DNA of 64,000 nucleotides from Intestinimonas butyriciproducens (GTDB lineage: Bacteria > Bacillota > Clostridia > Oscillospirales > Oscillospiraceae), in assembly GCF_004154955.1 (NCBI RefSeq), contig NZ_CP011524.1, positions 248,001-312,000 of the forward strand. The letters run 5' to 3'. The number at the start of each line of letters is the position of its first letter. Position 1 is the first letter of the stretch. The translations under genes were made by a program, and so were the position numbers. The notes beneath the pieces were generated by a model that did not search any database, was not told the origin of the DNA, and saw only the letters and a program-made list of their open reading frames with translations. Below, one piece after another: positions 14,483-22,262 of the stretch.

Positions 14483-15526
14483 TCAGACGCCCGGGCGCCA
14501 GAGCTCGGGCAGCGCGTAAACCGTATTCCCCTGCCAGCCCGTGACGGTGTGGGCGGTGAGCATAGAGTTGAGCACCGCCTCCTCCGCGCACTCCGCCGCC
14601 GCCCGGAAGGGGAGGTCCAGCAGCTCCTCGTGGAAGGCCGTCGTCATGCGCACGGCGTTTTCCGCGCGGAAATCGAAGGGATTGGCGGTGGAGAAGGCTA
14701 CAAAGACCTCGCCGCTGCCGTGACCGATGTGGGACCCCAGCCGGGCCAGGCCCACCGAGACCCGGCGGGCCACCCGGGCAAGCTGCCGGGCGTCCAGGGG
14801 CAGGTCGGTGGCCAGCACGGCGATGATGGAGCCCTGATCCGCCGCCCGGGTCTCCAGCGTCCGGGCCAGCCCGGCGCCGATGTTGACGCCGGAGACGGTC
14901 AGATCTGACAACACACCGTGATTTGACTGCACCAAAATACCAATGGTATAGGTTTTTCCGTCGAACGCCAGGACCCGGGAGGCCGAGCCGATGCCGCCCT
15001 TGAGACCGTGGCAGATCATGCCCTTGCCGCCGCCCACGTCGCCCTCGGCAAAGTCCTGGCAGGCGGAGGCCAAGGCGGAAAAGACATGTTCCCGGCCCAC
15101 CGCCCGCTCCCCGATGTGGTTGAGGGTGGAGTCGTTGCACTCGCACACCAGGGGGTTCACGGACCGGAGCACCACCCCCTCGGCCTCACAGCGGGAGAGC
15201 ATGTACTCCACCATGGCGTCGTGGACCAGACCCACGTTGAGGGTGTTGGTGAGGGCGATGGGGGTCTCCAGGGTGCCCAGCTCCTGGAGCTGCAGGAGCC
15301 CCGCCGTCTTGCCGAAGCCGTTGAAGGGGCAGACGCCGGCGGGGAGCTTATGGGTAAAGGGGTTCTGGGGACCGGGCAGGATCACGGTGACCCCGGTCTT
15401 GTGCGTGGGGGTGTCCACCGTGGCGTGGCCCACCAGTACGCCGGGCACGTCGGTGATCTTGTTCCGGGGGCCCCTGGGCAGAGAGCCCACCCGGATGCCG
15501 AAGTCCTGTGCGCGCATCTGGAACAT
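14483..15526 (-). CDS. P1-family (DmpA/BapA-like) aminopeptidase
   Basis: 347 residues from ATG 15526 (GGATGGAGG upstream). The start region ITDVPGVLVGHATVD and the segments PFNGFGKTAG, LTNTLNVGLVHDAM, GGGKGMICHGLKGGIGSAS and TYTIGILVQSNHG are the hallmarks of this Ntn-like autocleaving family, which removes N-terminal D- or beta-amino acids from peptides. No signal peptide, so cytoplasmic. I did not assign the nucleophile from memory. Cotranscribed with the NSS symporter, which may import its substrates. Confidence 0.9.
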   Translation of the reverse strand: MFQMRAQDFGIRVGSLPRGPRNKITDVPGVLVGHATVDTPTHKTGVTVILPGPQNPFTHKLPAGVCPFNGFGKTAGLLQLQELGTLETPIALTNTLNVGLVHDAMVEYMLSRCEAEGVVLRSVNPLVCECNDSTLNHIGERAVGREHVFSALASACQDFAEGDVGGGKGMICHGLKGGIGSASRVLAFDGKTYTIGILVQSNHGVLSDLTVSGVNIGAGLARTLETRAADQGSIIAVLATDLPLDARQLARVARRVSVGLARLGSHIGHGSGEVFVAFSTANPFDFRAENAVRMTTAFHEELLDLPFRAAAECAEEAVLNSMLTAHTVTGWQGNTVYALPELWRPGV

Positions 15527-15604
15527 GAAAACGCCTCCATCCTGTATCGGTGAGAGCCATTGTACCAGAAAATCCGGGATTTGGCAATGGAGAGGGCGGC
15601 GGGC

Positions 15605-15633
15605 TTGCACTTTGGAAGAAACTATTATATAGT
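15605..15633 (+). promoter_or_regulatory. Promoter of the NimA-like gene
   Basis: TTGCAC (15605-15610), 17-base spacer, TATAGT (15628-15633), 69 bases before the ATG at 15703. Confidence 0.75.
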
Positions 15634-15702
15634 GAAAAGACGAGACGCGCCCGCCCCGCTGGCGGAGGGCACGGAAACCACGGGTGGAAATGAGGAATCA
15701 AT

Positions 15703-16194
15703 ATGTTCAGAGAAATGCGCCGCAGGAAACAGGCTCTGTCCCTGGAGAGCTGTGTGGAGGTCCTCCGGAAGGGGACCTCCGGGGTGCTGGCGGTGTCCGG
15801 TGACGACGGATACCCCTATGCCGTACCCCTGAGCTACGTCTATGACGACGGCAGGCTGTTTTTCCACTGCGCCCCCTCCGGGCACAAGCTGGACGCCATC
15901 GCGGGAAATGAAAAGGCGTCCTTCTGCGTGATTGACCAGGACCATGTGGTGCCGGAGGAGTACACCACCTACTACCGGAGCGTTATCGCGTTCGGAAGAG
16001 CCAGGGTTCTGGAGGACGAGGGGGAGAAGCGCGCCGCCCTGGAAAAGCTGGCGGAACGGTACTCCCCCCGGCAGGAAGAGGGCCGCAGGGCGGAGATCGA
16101 CAAGCTCTTTCAGCGGGTGTGCATGGTGGAGCTGGCCGTGGAGCACATGTCCGGCAAGGAGGCCATAGAGCTGGTCACGGAAAAAGAGCGGTAA
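15703..16194 (+). CDS. NimA-like pyridoxamine 5'-phosphate oxidase family flavoprotein
   Basis: 163 residues with an FMN-binding split-barrel fold: GVLAVSGDDGYPYAVPLSYV, FFHCAPSGHKLDAI, a YYRSVIAFGRARVLED strand and an ELAVEHMSGKEA C-terminus. The conserved His of the HCA(P)xGHK motif is the residue placed near the cofactor in Nim proteins. Members bind FMN or heme-like cofactors and some reduce nitroimidazoles; most genomic copies have unknown substrates, so drug resistance should not be inferred. Single gene with its own promoter and a shared terminator. Confidence 0.85.
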   Translation: MFREMRRRKQALSLESCVEVLRKGTSGVLAVSGDDGYPYAVPLSYVYDDGRLFFHCAPSGHKLDAIAGNEKASFCVIDQDHVVPEEYTTYYRSVIAFGRARVLEDEGEKRAALEKLAERYSPRQEEGRRAEIDKLFQRVCMVELAVEHMSGKEAIELVTEKER

Positions 16195-16260
16195 GGGAAG
16201 CCCTGTCGCCCTATAAAAATCCCGCTGCATTCGATGGAATGGGAGATCTTTTGAAAAACC

Positions 16261-16298
16261 AGCCCGCATACCATTGCAAAATGGTATGCGGGCTTTTT
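16261..16298. terminator. Bidirectional terminator between convergent genes
   Basis: Perfect 14-bp stem (16261-16274 with 16281-16294), TGCAAA loop, T run on the plus side and A run (GAAAAACC) on the other. It serves the NimA-like gene and citrate synthase. Confidence 0.9.
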
Positions 16299-16305
16299 GT
16301 CGTAT

Positions 16306-17691
16306 TCAGCCCCGCTCGTCCAGGGGGATGAACTTCTGAAGGGGGGCCACCGCCTTATAGGCGGGACGGATGATCTTGTTGCCGGGGTTGTAGACCTCCT
16401 CCACCCGGTGGGCGCACCAGCCCACCATGCGGGCCATGGCGAAGAGGGGGGTGTAGAGCTCCTCGGGGATGTCCAGCATCCGGTAGACCAGGCCCGAATA
16501 GAGGTCCAGATTGGCGCAGAGCGGCTTGGGGACGCCCCTGGAGCCGTTGATGACCTCGGGGGCCAGGCGCTCCACCGCCTCCACCAACTCGAACTCCTCC
16601 AGCATCCCCTTCTCATCGGCCAGGGTCTTGGCAAACTGCTTGAGGAGCTTGGCCCGGGGGTCGGAAAGGGTGTAGATGGCGTGCCCCATGCCGTAAATGA
16701 GGCCGGAACGGTCCCCGGCCTCCTTCCGCTGGAGCTTCAGGAGGAAATCCCGCACCTGACCGTCGTCCTTCCAGTCCCGGACGCCCTCCTGGATATAGCG
16801 GAACATCTCCATGACCTTCTTGTTGGCGCCGCCGTGGCGGGGGCCCTTCAGGGACCCCACCGCCGCCGAGACGGCAGCGTAGATATCCGTGCCGGAGGAG
16901 GAGAGGACCCGGCAGGCAAAGGCGGAGTTGTTGCCGCCGCCGTGCTCGGCGTGGACCACCATGCACAGATCCAGGAGCTTGGCCTCCCGCTCGGTGAAGC
17001 GGTTGTCGTGGCGCATGGCGTAGAGGAAGTTCTCCGCGAAGGAGAGCCCCTCCTGGGGGCGGTGGAGATACAGGGAGTCGTTGTCAAAGTAGTGGCGCTT
17101 GGCCGCGTAGGAGTGGGCGATGATCATGGGGCACCGGGCCACCAGCTGCAGGGCCTGGCGCAGCTCATTCTCCAGGGACCTGCCCTCCGGGTCCTCGTCA
17201 TAGCAGTAGAGGGCCAGGATGCATCGGCCCAGGCGGTTCATGATGTCCCGGCCCGGCACCCGGAGGATCATATCCTCGGTGAAGTTGGGCGGCAGGGGGC
17301 GCAGCTCGGAGAGCACATGGTTGAAATCCGCCAGCTCTTTTCGGGTGGGCAGAGCCCCGAAGAGGAGCAGATAGGCCGTCTCCTCAAAGCCGAACCGCCC
17401 CTCGGACATAAAGCCGTGGATCAGGTCCTCGATACTGATGCCCCTGTAGATGAGCCGGCCCTCCATGGGGACTCGCTCGCCGTCCTGGATGTAGTAGCCC
17501 TGGACGTTGCCGATCTGGGTGATGCCGGCCATAACGCCCGTGCCGTCGGCGTTGCGGAGGCCCCGCTTAACGTCGATATGCTCGTAATAGGAGGGATCGA
17601 TATAGTTATGCTTCTGGAATTCCCCGCATAGACTCTGGATAAAGTCACGGGTCTGCGCGGCCTCGTCGCCGCGCATCGGGACGGTCTGCAT
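16306..17691 (-). CDS. gltA: Citrate synthase
   Basis: 461 residues from ATG 17691 (GAAGGAGG upstream); the frame is open further upstream but without homology. Key elements: RGISIEDLIHGF, HAEHGGGNNSAFA (catalytic His region), GPRHGGANKKV and GMGHAIYTLSDPRA, and a C-terminal Arg-containing end. It condenses oxaloacetate and acetyl-CoA. The long N-terminal region before the MEGRLIYRG strand is typical of clostridial Si-type forms. It is monocistronic with its own sigma-A promoter carrying a palindromic operator over the transcription start, so expression is probably repressed or induced by a dedicated regulator. Confidence 0.93.
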   Translation of the reverse strand: MQTVPMRGDEAAQTRDFIQSLCGEFQKHNYIDPSYYEHIDVKRGLRNADGTGVMAGITQIGNVQGYYIQDGERVPMEGRLIYRGISIEDLIHGFMSEGRFGFEETAYLLLFGALPTRKELADFNHVLSELRPLPPNFTEDMILRVPGRDIMNRLGRCILALYCYDEDPEGRSLENELRQALQLVARCPMIIAHSYAAKRHYFDNDSLYLHRPQEGLSFAENFLYAMRHDNRFTEREAKLLDLCMVVHAEHGGGNNSAFACRVLSSSGTDIYAAVSAAVGSLKGPRHGGANKKVMEMFRYIQEGVRDWKDDGQVRDFLLKLQRKEAGDRSGLIYGMGHAIYTLSDPRAKLLKQFAKTLADEKGMLEEFELVEAVERLAPEVINGSRGVPKPLCANLDLYSGLVYRMLDIPEELYTPLFAMARMVGWCAHRVEEVYNPGNKIIRPAYKAVAPLQKFIPLDERG

Positions 17692-17713
17692 GCCGGTGGC
17701 CTCCTTCGCACAG

Positions 17714-17735
17714 TAGTGTGCAACAGTTTGCACTA
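17714..17735. promoter_or_regulatory. Palindromic operator at the citrate synthase start site
   Basis: TAGTGTGCAA-CAG-TTTGCACTA, a near-perfect dyad immediately downstream of the -10 element of the gltA promoter, where a bound repressor would block initiation. Confidence 0.6.
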
Positions 17736-17763
17736 TTTTACGCCAAAGGACACGCCGCGTCAA
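17735..17763 (-). promoter_or_regulatory. Citrate synthase promoter
   Basis: Minus strand: TTGACG (17758-17763), 17-base spacer, TAAAAT (17735-17740). Confidence 0.8.
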
Positions 17764-17797
17764 CGGTCGGGAATGAAAAAGATGGGAGGATGGAAAA

Positions 17798-18814
17798 ATG
17801 AGATCTGTCGTGGCTACGGCCTTGGTGCTTCTGCTGGCCCTGTTTATCGGCCCGATCCTGTTCCTGCGGGGGGAGGCCCCGGGGCCGGAGGAGCCCCTGC
17901 CCTCGCCCACGGCCACCCTGCCCATCGACCGCACCGTGACCTCCCCCGACCCGGGCAGTGACGCCTCCACCACGATCAAGGTAAAGCTGTCCGACGGTGC
18001 GGTGGTCTCCCTCTCCATGGCGGACTACCTCTGGCGGGTGGTGGCGGCGGAGATGCCAGCCTCCTTCGAGCCGGAAGCCCTCAAGGCCCAGGCCGTCACG
18101 GCCAGGACGTATACGCTCTACAAGCGGAGCATCGGGGTGAACCCCAACCACCCGGACGCCGACGTCTGTGCCGACATCAACTGCTGTCAGGCCTACCTGG
18201 ACCCGGACAAGGCCGCCGCCAACTGGGGGGACAGCGCCCAGACCTATACGGAGAAGATCGCCCAGGCCGTCTCTTCCACGGACGGACAGGCCATCCTCTA
18301 CGACGGCGCGCCCATCGACGCGGTGTTCTTCTCCTCCGCGGCGGGGCGGACCCTGAGCTCAGTGGAGGTGTGGGGCGGCAGCGTGCCCTATCTGGAGAGC
18401 GTGGAGAGCCCGGAGGGGGAGGAGGTCCCCAATTACCGCACCACCGTGGAGGTGCCGGCGGAGGAGTTCAGGACCACTTTCCTGGCCCAGTATCCCCAGG
18501 CCGATCTCTCCGGAGAGGCGTCGGAGTGGTTTGGGGAGACGGTACCCACCTCCTCCGGCGGGGTGGAGACCATGTCCGTAGGGGGCGTGACGGTGAAGGG
18601 CACCGCCCTGCGCACCCTCTTCGGCCTGCGCTCCGCCAGCTTTACCGTGGAGGCGGAGGGGGACCAGGTGGTCTTTTCCGTGACAGGCTACGGCCACGGC
18701 GTGGGGATGAGCCAGTACGGCGCAAACGCTCTGGCCAAGGAGGGGAAGAGCTACCTGGACATCCTCACCCACTACTATACCGGCGTCACGGTGGCGCCCT
18801 GGAGCGGGAGCTGA
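17798..18814 (+). CDS. spoIID: Stage II sporulation protein D (SpoIID) lytic transglycosylase
   Basis: 338 residues. A single N-terminal transmembrane helix (about 5-23), a Pro-rich linker, and the SpoIID/LytB domain. The catalytic segment VVAAEMPASFEPEALKAQAV contains the expected acidic residue (E85), followed by ARTYTLYKR, FFSSAAGRTLSS and GYGHGVGMSQYGANALAKEG. SpoIID cleaves glycan strands denuded by SpoIIP to drive membrane migration in engulfment. Two Cys (VCADINCCQAY) are in the usual region. Expected sigma E dependence; I could not place that promoter. Start ATG 17798 with GGGAGG. Confidence 0.95.
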   Translation: MRSVVATALVLLLALFIGPILFLRGEAPGPEEPLPSPTATLPIDRTVTSPDPGSDASTTIKVKLSDGAVVSLSMADYLWRVVAAEMPASFEPEALKAQAVTARTYTLYKRSIGVNPNHPDADVCADINCCQAYLDPDKAAANWGDSAQTYTEKIAQAVSSTDGQAILYDGAPIDAVFFSSAAGRTLSSVEVWGGSVPYLESVESPEGEEVPNYRTTVEVPAEEFRTTFLAQYPQADLSGEASEWFGETVPTSSGGVETMSVGGVTVKGTALRTLFGLRSASFTVEAEGDQVVFSVTGYGHGVGMSQYGANALAKEGKSYLDILTHYYTGVTVAPWSGS

Positions 18815-18951
18815 TTTGTGCGCAGCATCCTACGCCTGCGGAAAAAACTTTAAAAATTCTTCAGATTTTATCCCTGGATTTGTAACAAAAAACAGAGTAC
18901 AATCGTCCTTGCTTATGAGAAGATGATTTCATCTGAAGGGAGGCGATCGGC

Positions 18952-19641
18952 GTGGCGCTCAACTGGAACGAGGAGCAGACCCGCCGCCGGATGCTGGCGG
19001 TGCCCGTGGCCTATTTTTTCTTCTATCTGCTCTACTTTACCCTCTTGCAGGAATATGCCCGCCCGAAGTTCTGGGTCTACACCGAGCTGGACGCCTATAT
19101 CCCGTTTTTTGAGGGGTTCGTGATCCCCTATGTGCTGTGGTTCCCCCTGGTGCCCCTCATGTTCCTCTATTTCCACCGGCGGGACCCGGAGAGCTATGTC
19201 TATCTGTGCCGCACCATCCTCACGGGGCTCACCCTGTGTCTGCTCATCTACACGGTGCTGCCCAACGGCCAGCTCCTGCGCCGGCCTCTGCCCCGCGACA
19301 ACATCCTGTGCCAACTGGTGGCGCTCATCCGGAAAACCGATCCGCCCATCAACGTCTGTCCCTCCATCCACGTCTTTGTCTCGGCCACCATCGGCATCGC
19401 CGCCGCCCGGGCCGGGTCCCTGCGGGAACACAAGGCGGTCCGGAGAGGGATCCTCACGCTGACTATCCTCATCTGCATGTCCACCATGTTCCTCAAGCAA
19501 CACTCGGCGGTGGACGTGGTCTGCGGTCTCATCCTGAGCGTGGTGCTGGATCTGCTGGTCCGCCGGTGGAATCCCGGCCTGGGCCTGCTGCGCCTGGTGG
19601 TCCGGCCCCGGGCCGGAGGAAGGACCGTGATGGAGACCTGA
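18952..19641 (+). CDS. PAP2-family membrane phosphatase-like protein
   Basis: 229 residues from GTG 18952 (GGGAGG seven bases before). Five to six transmembrane helices, with CPSIHVFVSATIGIA and FLKQHSAVDVVCGLIL as the C2/C3-like motifs of the PAP2 superfamily; the first motif is not obvious, as in the inositol-phosphorylceramide-synthase-like branch. It would act on a lipid phosphate or pyrophosphate at the membrane face. Substrate unknown. Monocistronic, between spoIID and a hairpin at 19671. Confidence 0.8.
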   Translation: MALNWNEEQTRRRMLAVPVAYFFFYLLYFTLLQEYARPKFWVYTELDAYIPFFEGFVIPYVLWFPLVPLMFLYFHRRDPESYVYLCRTILTGLTLCLLIYTVLPNGQLLRRPLPRDNILCQLVALIRKTDPPINVCPSIHVFVSATIGIAAARAGSLREHKAVRRGILTLTILICMSTMFLKQHSAVDVVCGLILSVVLDLLVRRWNPGLGLLRLVVRPRAGGRTVMET

Positions 19642-19670
19642 GCGCAGGGCGCACTCTTTTAACAGGCTGA

Positions 19671-19704
19671 GGGGCACCGCGGAATGTGAGTTCCGCGGCG
19701 CCCC
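19671..19704 (+). terminator. Terminator after the PAP2 gene
   Basis: 14-bp stem with one mismatch (19671-19684 with 19691-19704), TGTGAG loop, then TGTCTTTATG. Confidence 0.6.
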
Positions 19705-19760
19705 TGTCTTTATGTATCACCAGAAACAGGGCGGCTCCGAGCCGCTTCGTAAACAGGGAG

Positions 19761-20300
19761 CTACCGCTCCTGTCCCAAGATATCGTAATACGCATCGCTA
19801 TATGGAATTTGACTGCCATCAAAATGCGTCTGCGATGCCTTCACATATTCATATGGGTTGTCCATGGGGGACAGCTTCAGCTCCTCGCGGAGCTTCCCGA
19901 TGCGCGCGATCTGCTCCGCGGTGCGAAGAGCGCGCTCGTTTTGCAGATGCTGATCAAACTGCGCCCTGCTCATCCACACGATTTGTTCCACTGGATTTGC
20001 AGAGCCGCAGGTGATGACCAGGCGCATAAAATCCTCAAACCTTTCGGCCAGCGGATAGACATATGTCTCGGCACAGCTTTCGGGGTTGGAGGCGAACACC
20101 ATTTCTCCACATTCAGGAAGAAAGCAGTATAAAATGCAGCCCTCAAAGCCGATTGCGGTTGCATTCACGGGATAGCAAAAGTGAGGGACGGCGATTTCCG
20201 AATCGGTAAACCCGATAAGGTTTCCATCAATCCCCAAACTTCTATTAAGATTTGGAACAAGTCCAAATTTAAACCTCCCCTCAATTTTAAATGGATGCAT
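19761..20300 (-). CDS. Uncharacterised protein, possibly SUKH/SMI1-like
   Basis: 179 residues from the ATG at 20298-20300; no good ribosome binding site is visible there and the frame continues upstream to about 20468, so the start may lie up to 60 codons earlier. Features include IGFEGCILYCFLPECGEMVFA, a YVYPLAERFEDFMRLV strand-helix, and WMSRAQFDQHLQNE. The alternation of a buried strand with a DFxRLVxxCG helix recalls SMI1/KNR4 (SUKH) immunity-type proteins, but this is a weak impression. It diverges from the flavoprotein gene at 20437. AT-richer than its surroundings. Confidence 0.5.
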   Translation of the reverse strand: MHPFKIEGRFKFGLVPNLNRSLGIDGNLIGFTDSEIAVPHFCYPVNATAIGFEGCILYCFLPECGEMVFASNPESCAETYVYPLAERFEDFMRLVITCGSANPVEQIVWMSRAQFDQHLQNERALRTAEQIARIGKLREELKLSPMDNPYEYVKASQTHFDGSQIPYSDAYYDILGQER

Positions 20301-20436
20301 TTGCAACAATTTTTCATCGGCAGCGGACGAATGCAAGCTGCCGTCAAATGTCCAAAGCACTGTTCGGCGCCTTGACAGACCATGGTATACTAAAATAGAT
20401 AGAGTATGTCCCCACCGGACAGAAGGAGTAGGAACA

Positions 20437-21840
20437 ATGATGAACGAGAGATACGACGTTGCCATCATCGGCTGCGGAGAGGCCGGTATCTACGCGGGCT
20501 ATGAGCTAATGCGCAGAAATCCGGAGCTGAAGGTGGTGGTCCTGGAGCAGGGGCGCGACATCTACAGCCGCAGCTGCCCCATCGTGGCCGGCAAGGTGAA
20601 GGACTGTATCCAGTGCAAGGTCTGCGATACCATGTGCGGCTTCGGCGGGGCGGGGGCTTTCTCCGACGGCAAGTTCAACTTCACCACCGCCTTCGGCGGC
20701 TGGCTCACCGATTTCATGCCCGCACAGGAGGTCATGGACCTCATCGGCTATGTGGATTCCATCAACGTCGCCCACGGGGCCACCGAGGAGCTCTATTCCA
20801 CAGACACTCCCGCCGCCCGGGCCCTGGAGAAAAAGGCACTGGAGTTCGACCTCCATCTCCTACAGGCCAAGGTCAAGCATCTGGGGACCGAAAAGAATCT
20901 GGTCATCCTCCAGAATATCTATGAGGACCTGAAGCAGGGCATCGAGTTCCGGTTCCATACCGCCGTACAGGCCATCCATACCGCCGATCAGGGCTACCGC
21001 CTGACCCTCAGCGGAGGTGGAGAGCTCTCCTGCGACTGGCTTATCGCCGCCCCCGGGCGCTCCGGCGCCGAGTGGTTCGCCAACCAATGCAAGGACCTGG
21101 GCATCGCCCTCATCAACAACCAGGTGGACATCGGCGTACGGGTGGAGCTGCCCGCCCGGGTCTTTGAGCACATCACTGACGTGGTGTACGAGTCCAAGCT
21201 GGTCTACCGGACCAAGCAGTACGGCGACCAGGTGCGCACCTTCTGCATGAACCCTTATGGCCACGTGGTGGCCGAGAACGTGGAGGGCATCAACACGGTG
21301 AACGGCCACTCCTATGCCGACCCCGCCCTGCAGAGCGAGAACACCAATTTCGCCCTGCTGGTGTCCAACCGCTTTACCGAGCCCTTCAACGAGCCCTACC
21401 GCTACGGCAAGCACATCGCGTCCCTGTCCAACATGCTGGCCGGTGGCGTGCTGGTCCAGCGCTTCGGCGATCTGGTGAAGGGCGTGCGGACCAACGACCA
21501 CCGGATGAGCAAGTCCTTCACCCGGCCCACCCTCACCGCCGCCGTGCCCGGCGACCTGTCCCTTGCCCTGCCCAAGCGGCAGTTGGACGACATCATAGAG
21601 ATGATCTACCAACTGGACAAGCTGGCCCCGGGTACCGCCAACTACGACACCCTTCTCTACGGCGCGGAGGTGAAGTTCTACTCCTCCCGGCTCACCCTGA
21701 GCCCTGAATTGGAGACCCGGCTTCCCGGCATGTTTGCCATCGGCGACGGCGCGGGCATCACCCGGGGGCTGGCGCAGGCCGGCGCCTCCGGCGTCAAAGT
21801 GGCCCAGGTGATTTCCCGTCGGCTGTCGGAGAAGGTGTAA
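20437..21840 (+). CDS. FAD-dependent dehydrogenase (COG2509-like)
   Basis: 467 residues. Rossmann dinucleotide-binding start YDVAIIGCGEAGIYAGYEL, a Cys-rich segment (SCPIVAGKVKDCIQCKVC, then CGFGGAGAFSDGKFN), a second FAD contact (SCDWLIAAPGRSGAEWF) and the C-terminal FAD motif MFAIGDGAGITRGLAQAGAS. This is the uncharacterised FAD-dependent dehydrogenase family typical of anaerobes; electron donor and acceptor are unknown. Two ATGs in tandem (20437, 20440) follow AGAAGGAGTAGGAAC. The last 40 bases are duplicated 148 bases downstream. Confidence 0.85.
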   Translation: MMNERYDVAIIGCGEAGIYAGYELMRRNPELKVVVLEQGRDIYSRSCPIVAGKVKDCIQCKVCDTMCGFGGAGAFSDGKFNFTTAFGGWLTDFMPAQEVMDLIGYVDSINVAHGATEELYSTDTPAARALEKKALEFDLHLLQAKVKHLGTEKNLVILQNIYEDLKQGIEFRFHTAVQAIHTADQGYRLTLSGGGELSCDWLIAAPGRSGAEWFANQCKDLGIALINNQVDIGVRVELPARVFEHITDVVYESKLVYRTKQYGDQVRTFCMNPYGHVVAENVEGINTVNGHSYADPALQSENTNFALLVSNRFTEPFNEPYRYGKHIASLSNMLAGGVLVQRFGDLVKGVRTNDHRMSKSFTRPTLTAAVPGDLSLALPKRQLDDIIEMIYQLDKLAPGTANYDTLLYGAEVKFYSSRLTLSPELETRLPGMFAIGDGAGITRGLAQAGASGVKVAQVISRRLSEKV

Positions 21841-22010
21841 GAGACCTGGGCCACACGGCGCGAGTGCGCCGGAGCGTGGGCGGATTCACTCCGCCCACGT
21901 GATCCATAAAATAATTGGGGCCCCAAAAGCGCACGGCGGTTTTGGGAGGGCCCAGGTGATTTCCCGTCGGCTGTCGGAGAAGGTGTAAGAGACCTGGGCC
22001 ACACGGCGCG
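21801..22010 (+). repeat. 62-bp exact direct repeat (21801-21862 and 21949-22010)
   Basis: The last 40 bases of the flavoprotein gene, including the stop, plus 22 bases of 3' sequence (GAGACCTGGGCCACACGGCGCG) recur exactly after an 86-base spacer. The spacer holds a hairpin (CGTGGGCGGA/TCCGCCCACG, about 21876-21900) and the palindrome TTGGGGCCCCAA. Confidence 0.9.
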
Positions 22011-22048
22011 CCGCCTGACACGGAGGGCGGCGCGCTTCCTATTTCTTT
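22006..22048 (+). terminator. Terminator downstream of the duplicated gene end
   Basis: 10-bp GC stem (22006-22015 with 22026-22035) and a T-rich tail (TTCCTATTTCTTTT). It would terminate the flavoprotein transcript after both repeat copies. Confidence 0.65.
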
Positions 22049-22124
22049 TGTACATCGAATATACGGAACAGTATGCAGGCCATAATTGTAACCGCTTTGT
22101 AAAGAAAATGGGTTCTCCCAAGGG

Positions 22125-22242
22125 TTTTCCACATTATCCACAGGGTTTTCCACACCTGGTTATGTCAACGTGCAAAACTGGAATATGCATGTAAGGAGAC
22201 ATAAGAAGGCTGTCAAGGGGAAATGGGATGACGTTTTCCACA
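22125..22242. promoter_or_regulatory. Cluster of four DnaA-box-like 9-mers upstream of mnmE
   Basis: TTATCCACA (22134-22142, perfect) and three TTTTCCACA (22125-22133, 22146-22154, 22234-22242), all matching the relaxed consensus TTWTNCACA and all on the plus strand, within 118 bases. mnmE lies near oriC in many bacteria. No dnaA gene, and no long AT-rich unwinding region, is visible here. Confidence 0.45.
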
Positions 22243-22262
22243 AAAATGATGAGGTGAGCGAA

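Noticed and set aside
15703-16194. Nitroimidazole resistance gene nim
   Set aside because: Family membership alone does not show the activity; the gene has a stable chromosomal setting without an insertion-sequence promoter.
22125-22242. Firm oriC call
   Set aside because: Four DnaA-box-like sites are suggestive, but dnaA/dnaN and an AT-rich unwinding element are absent; kept only as a finding.
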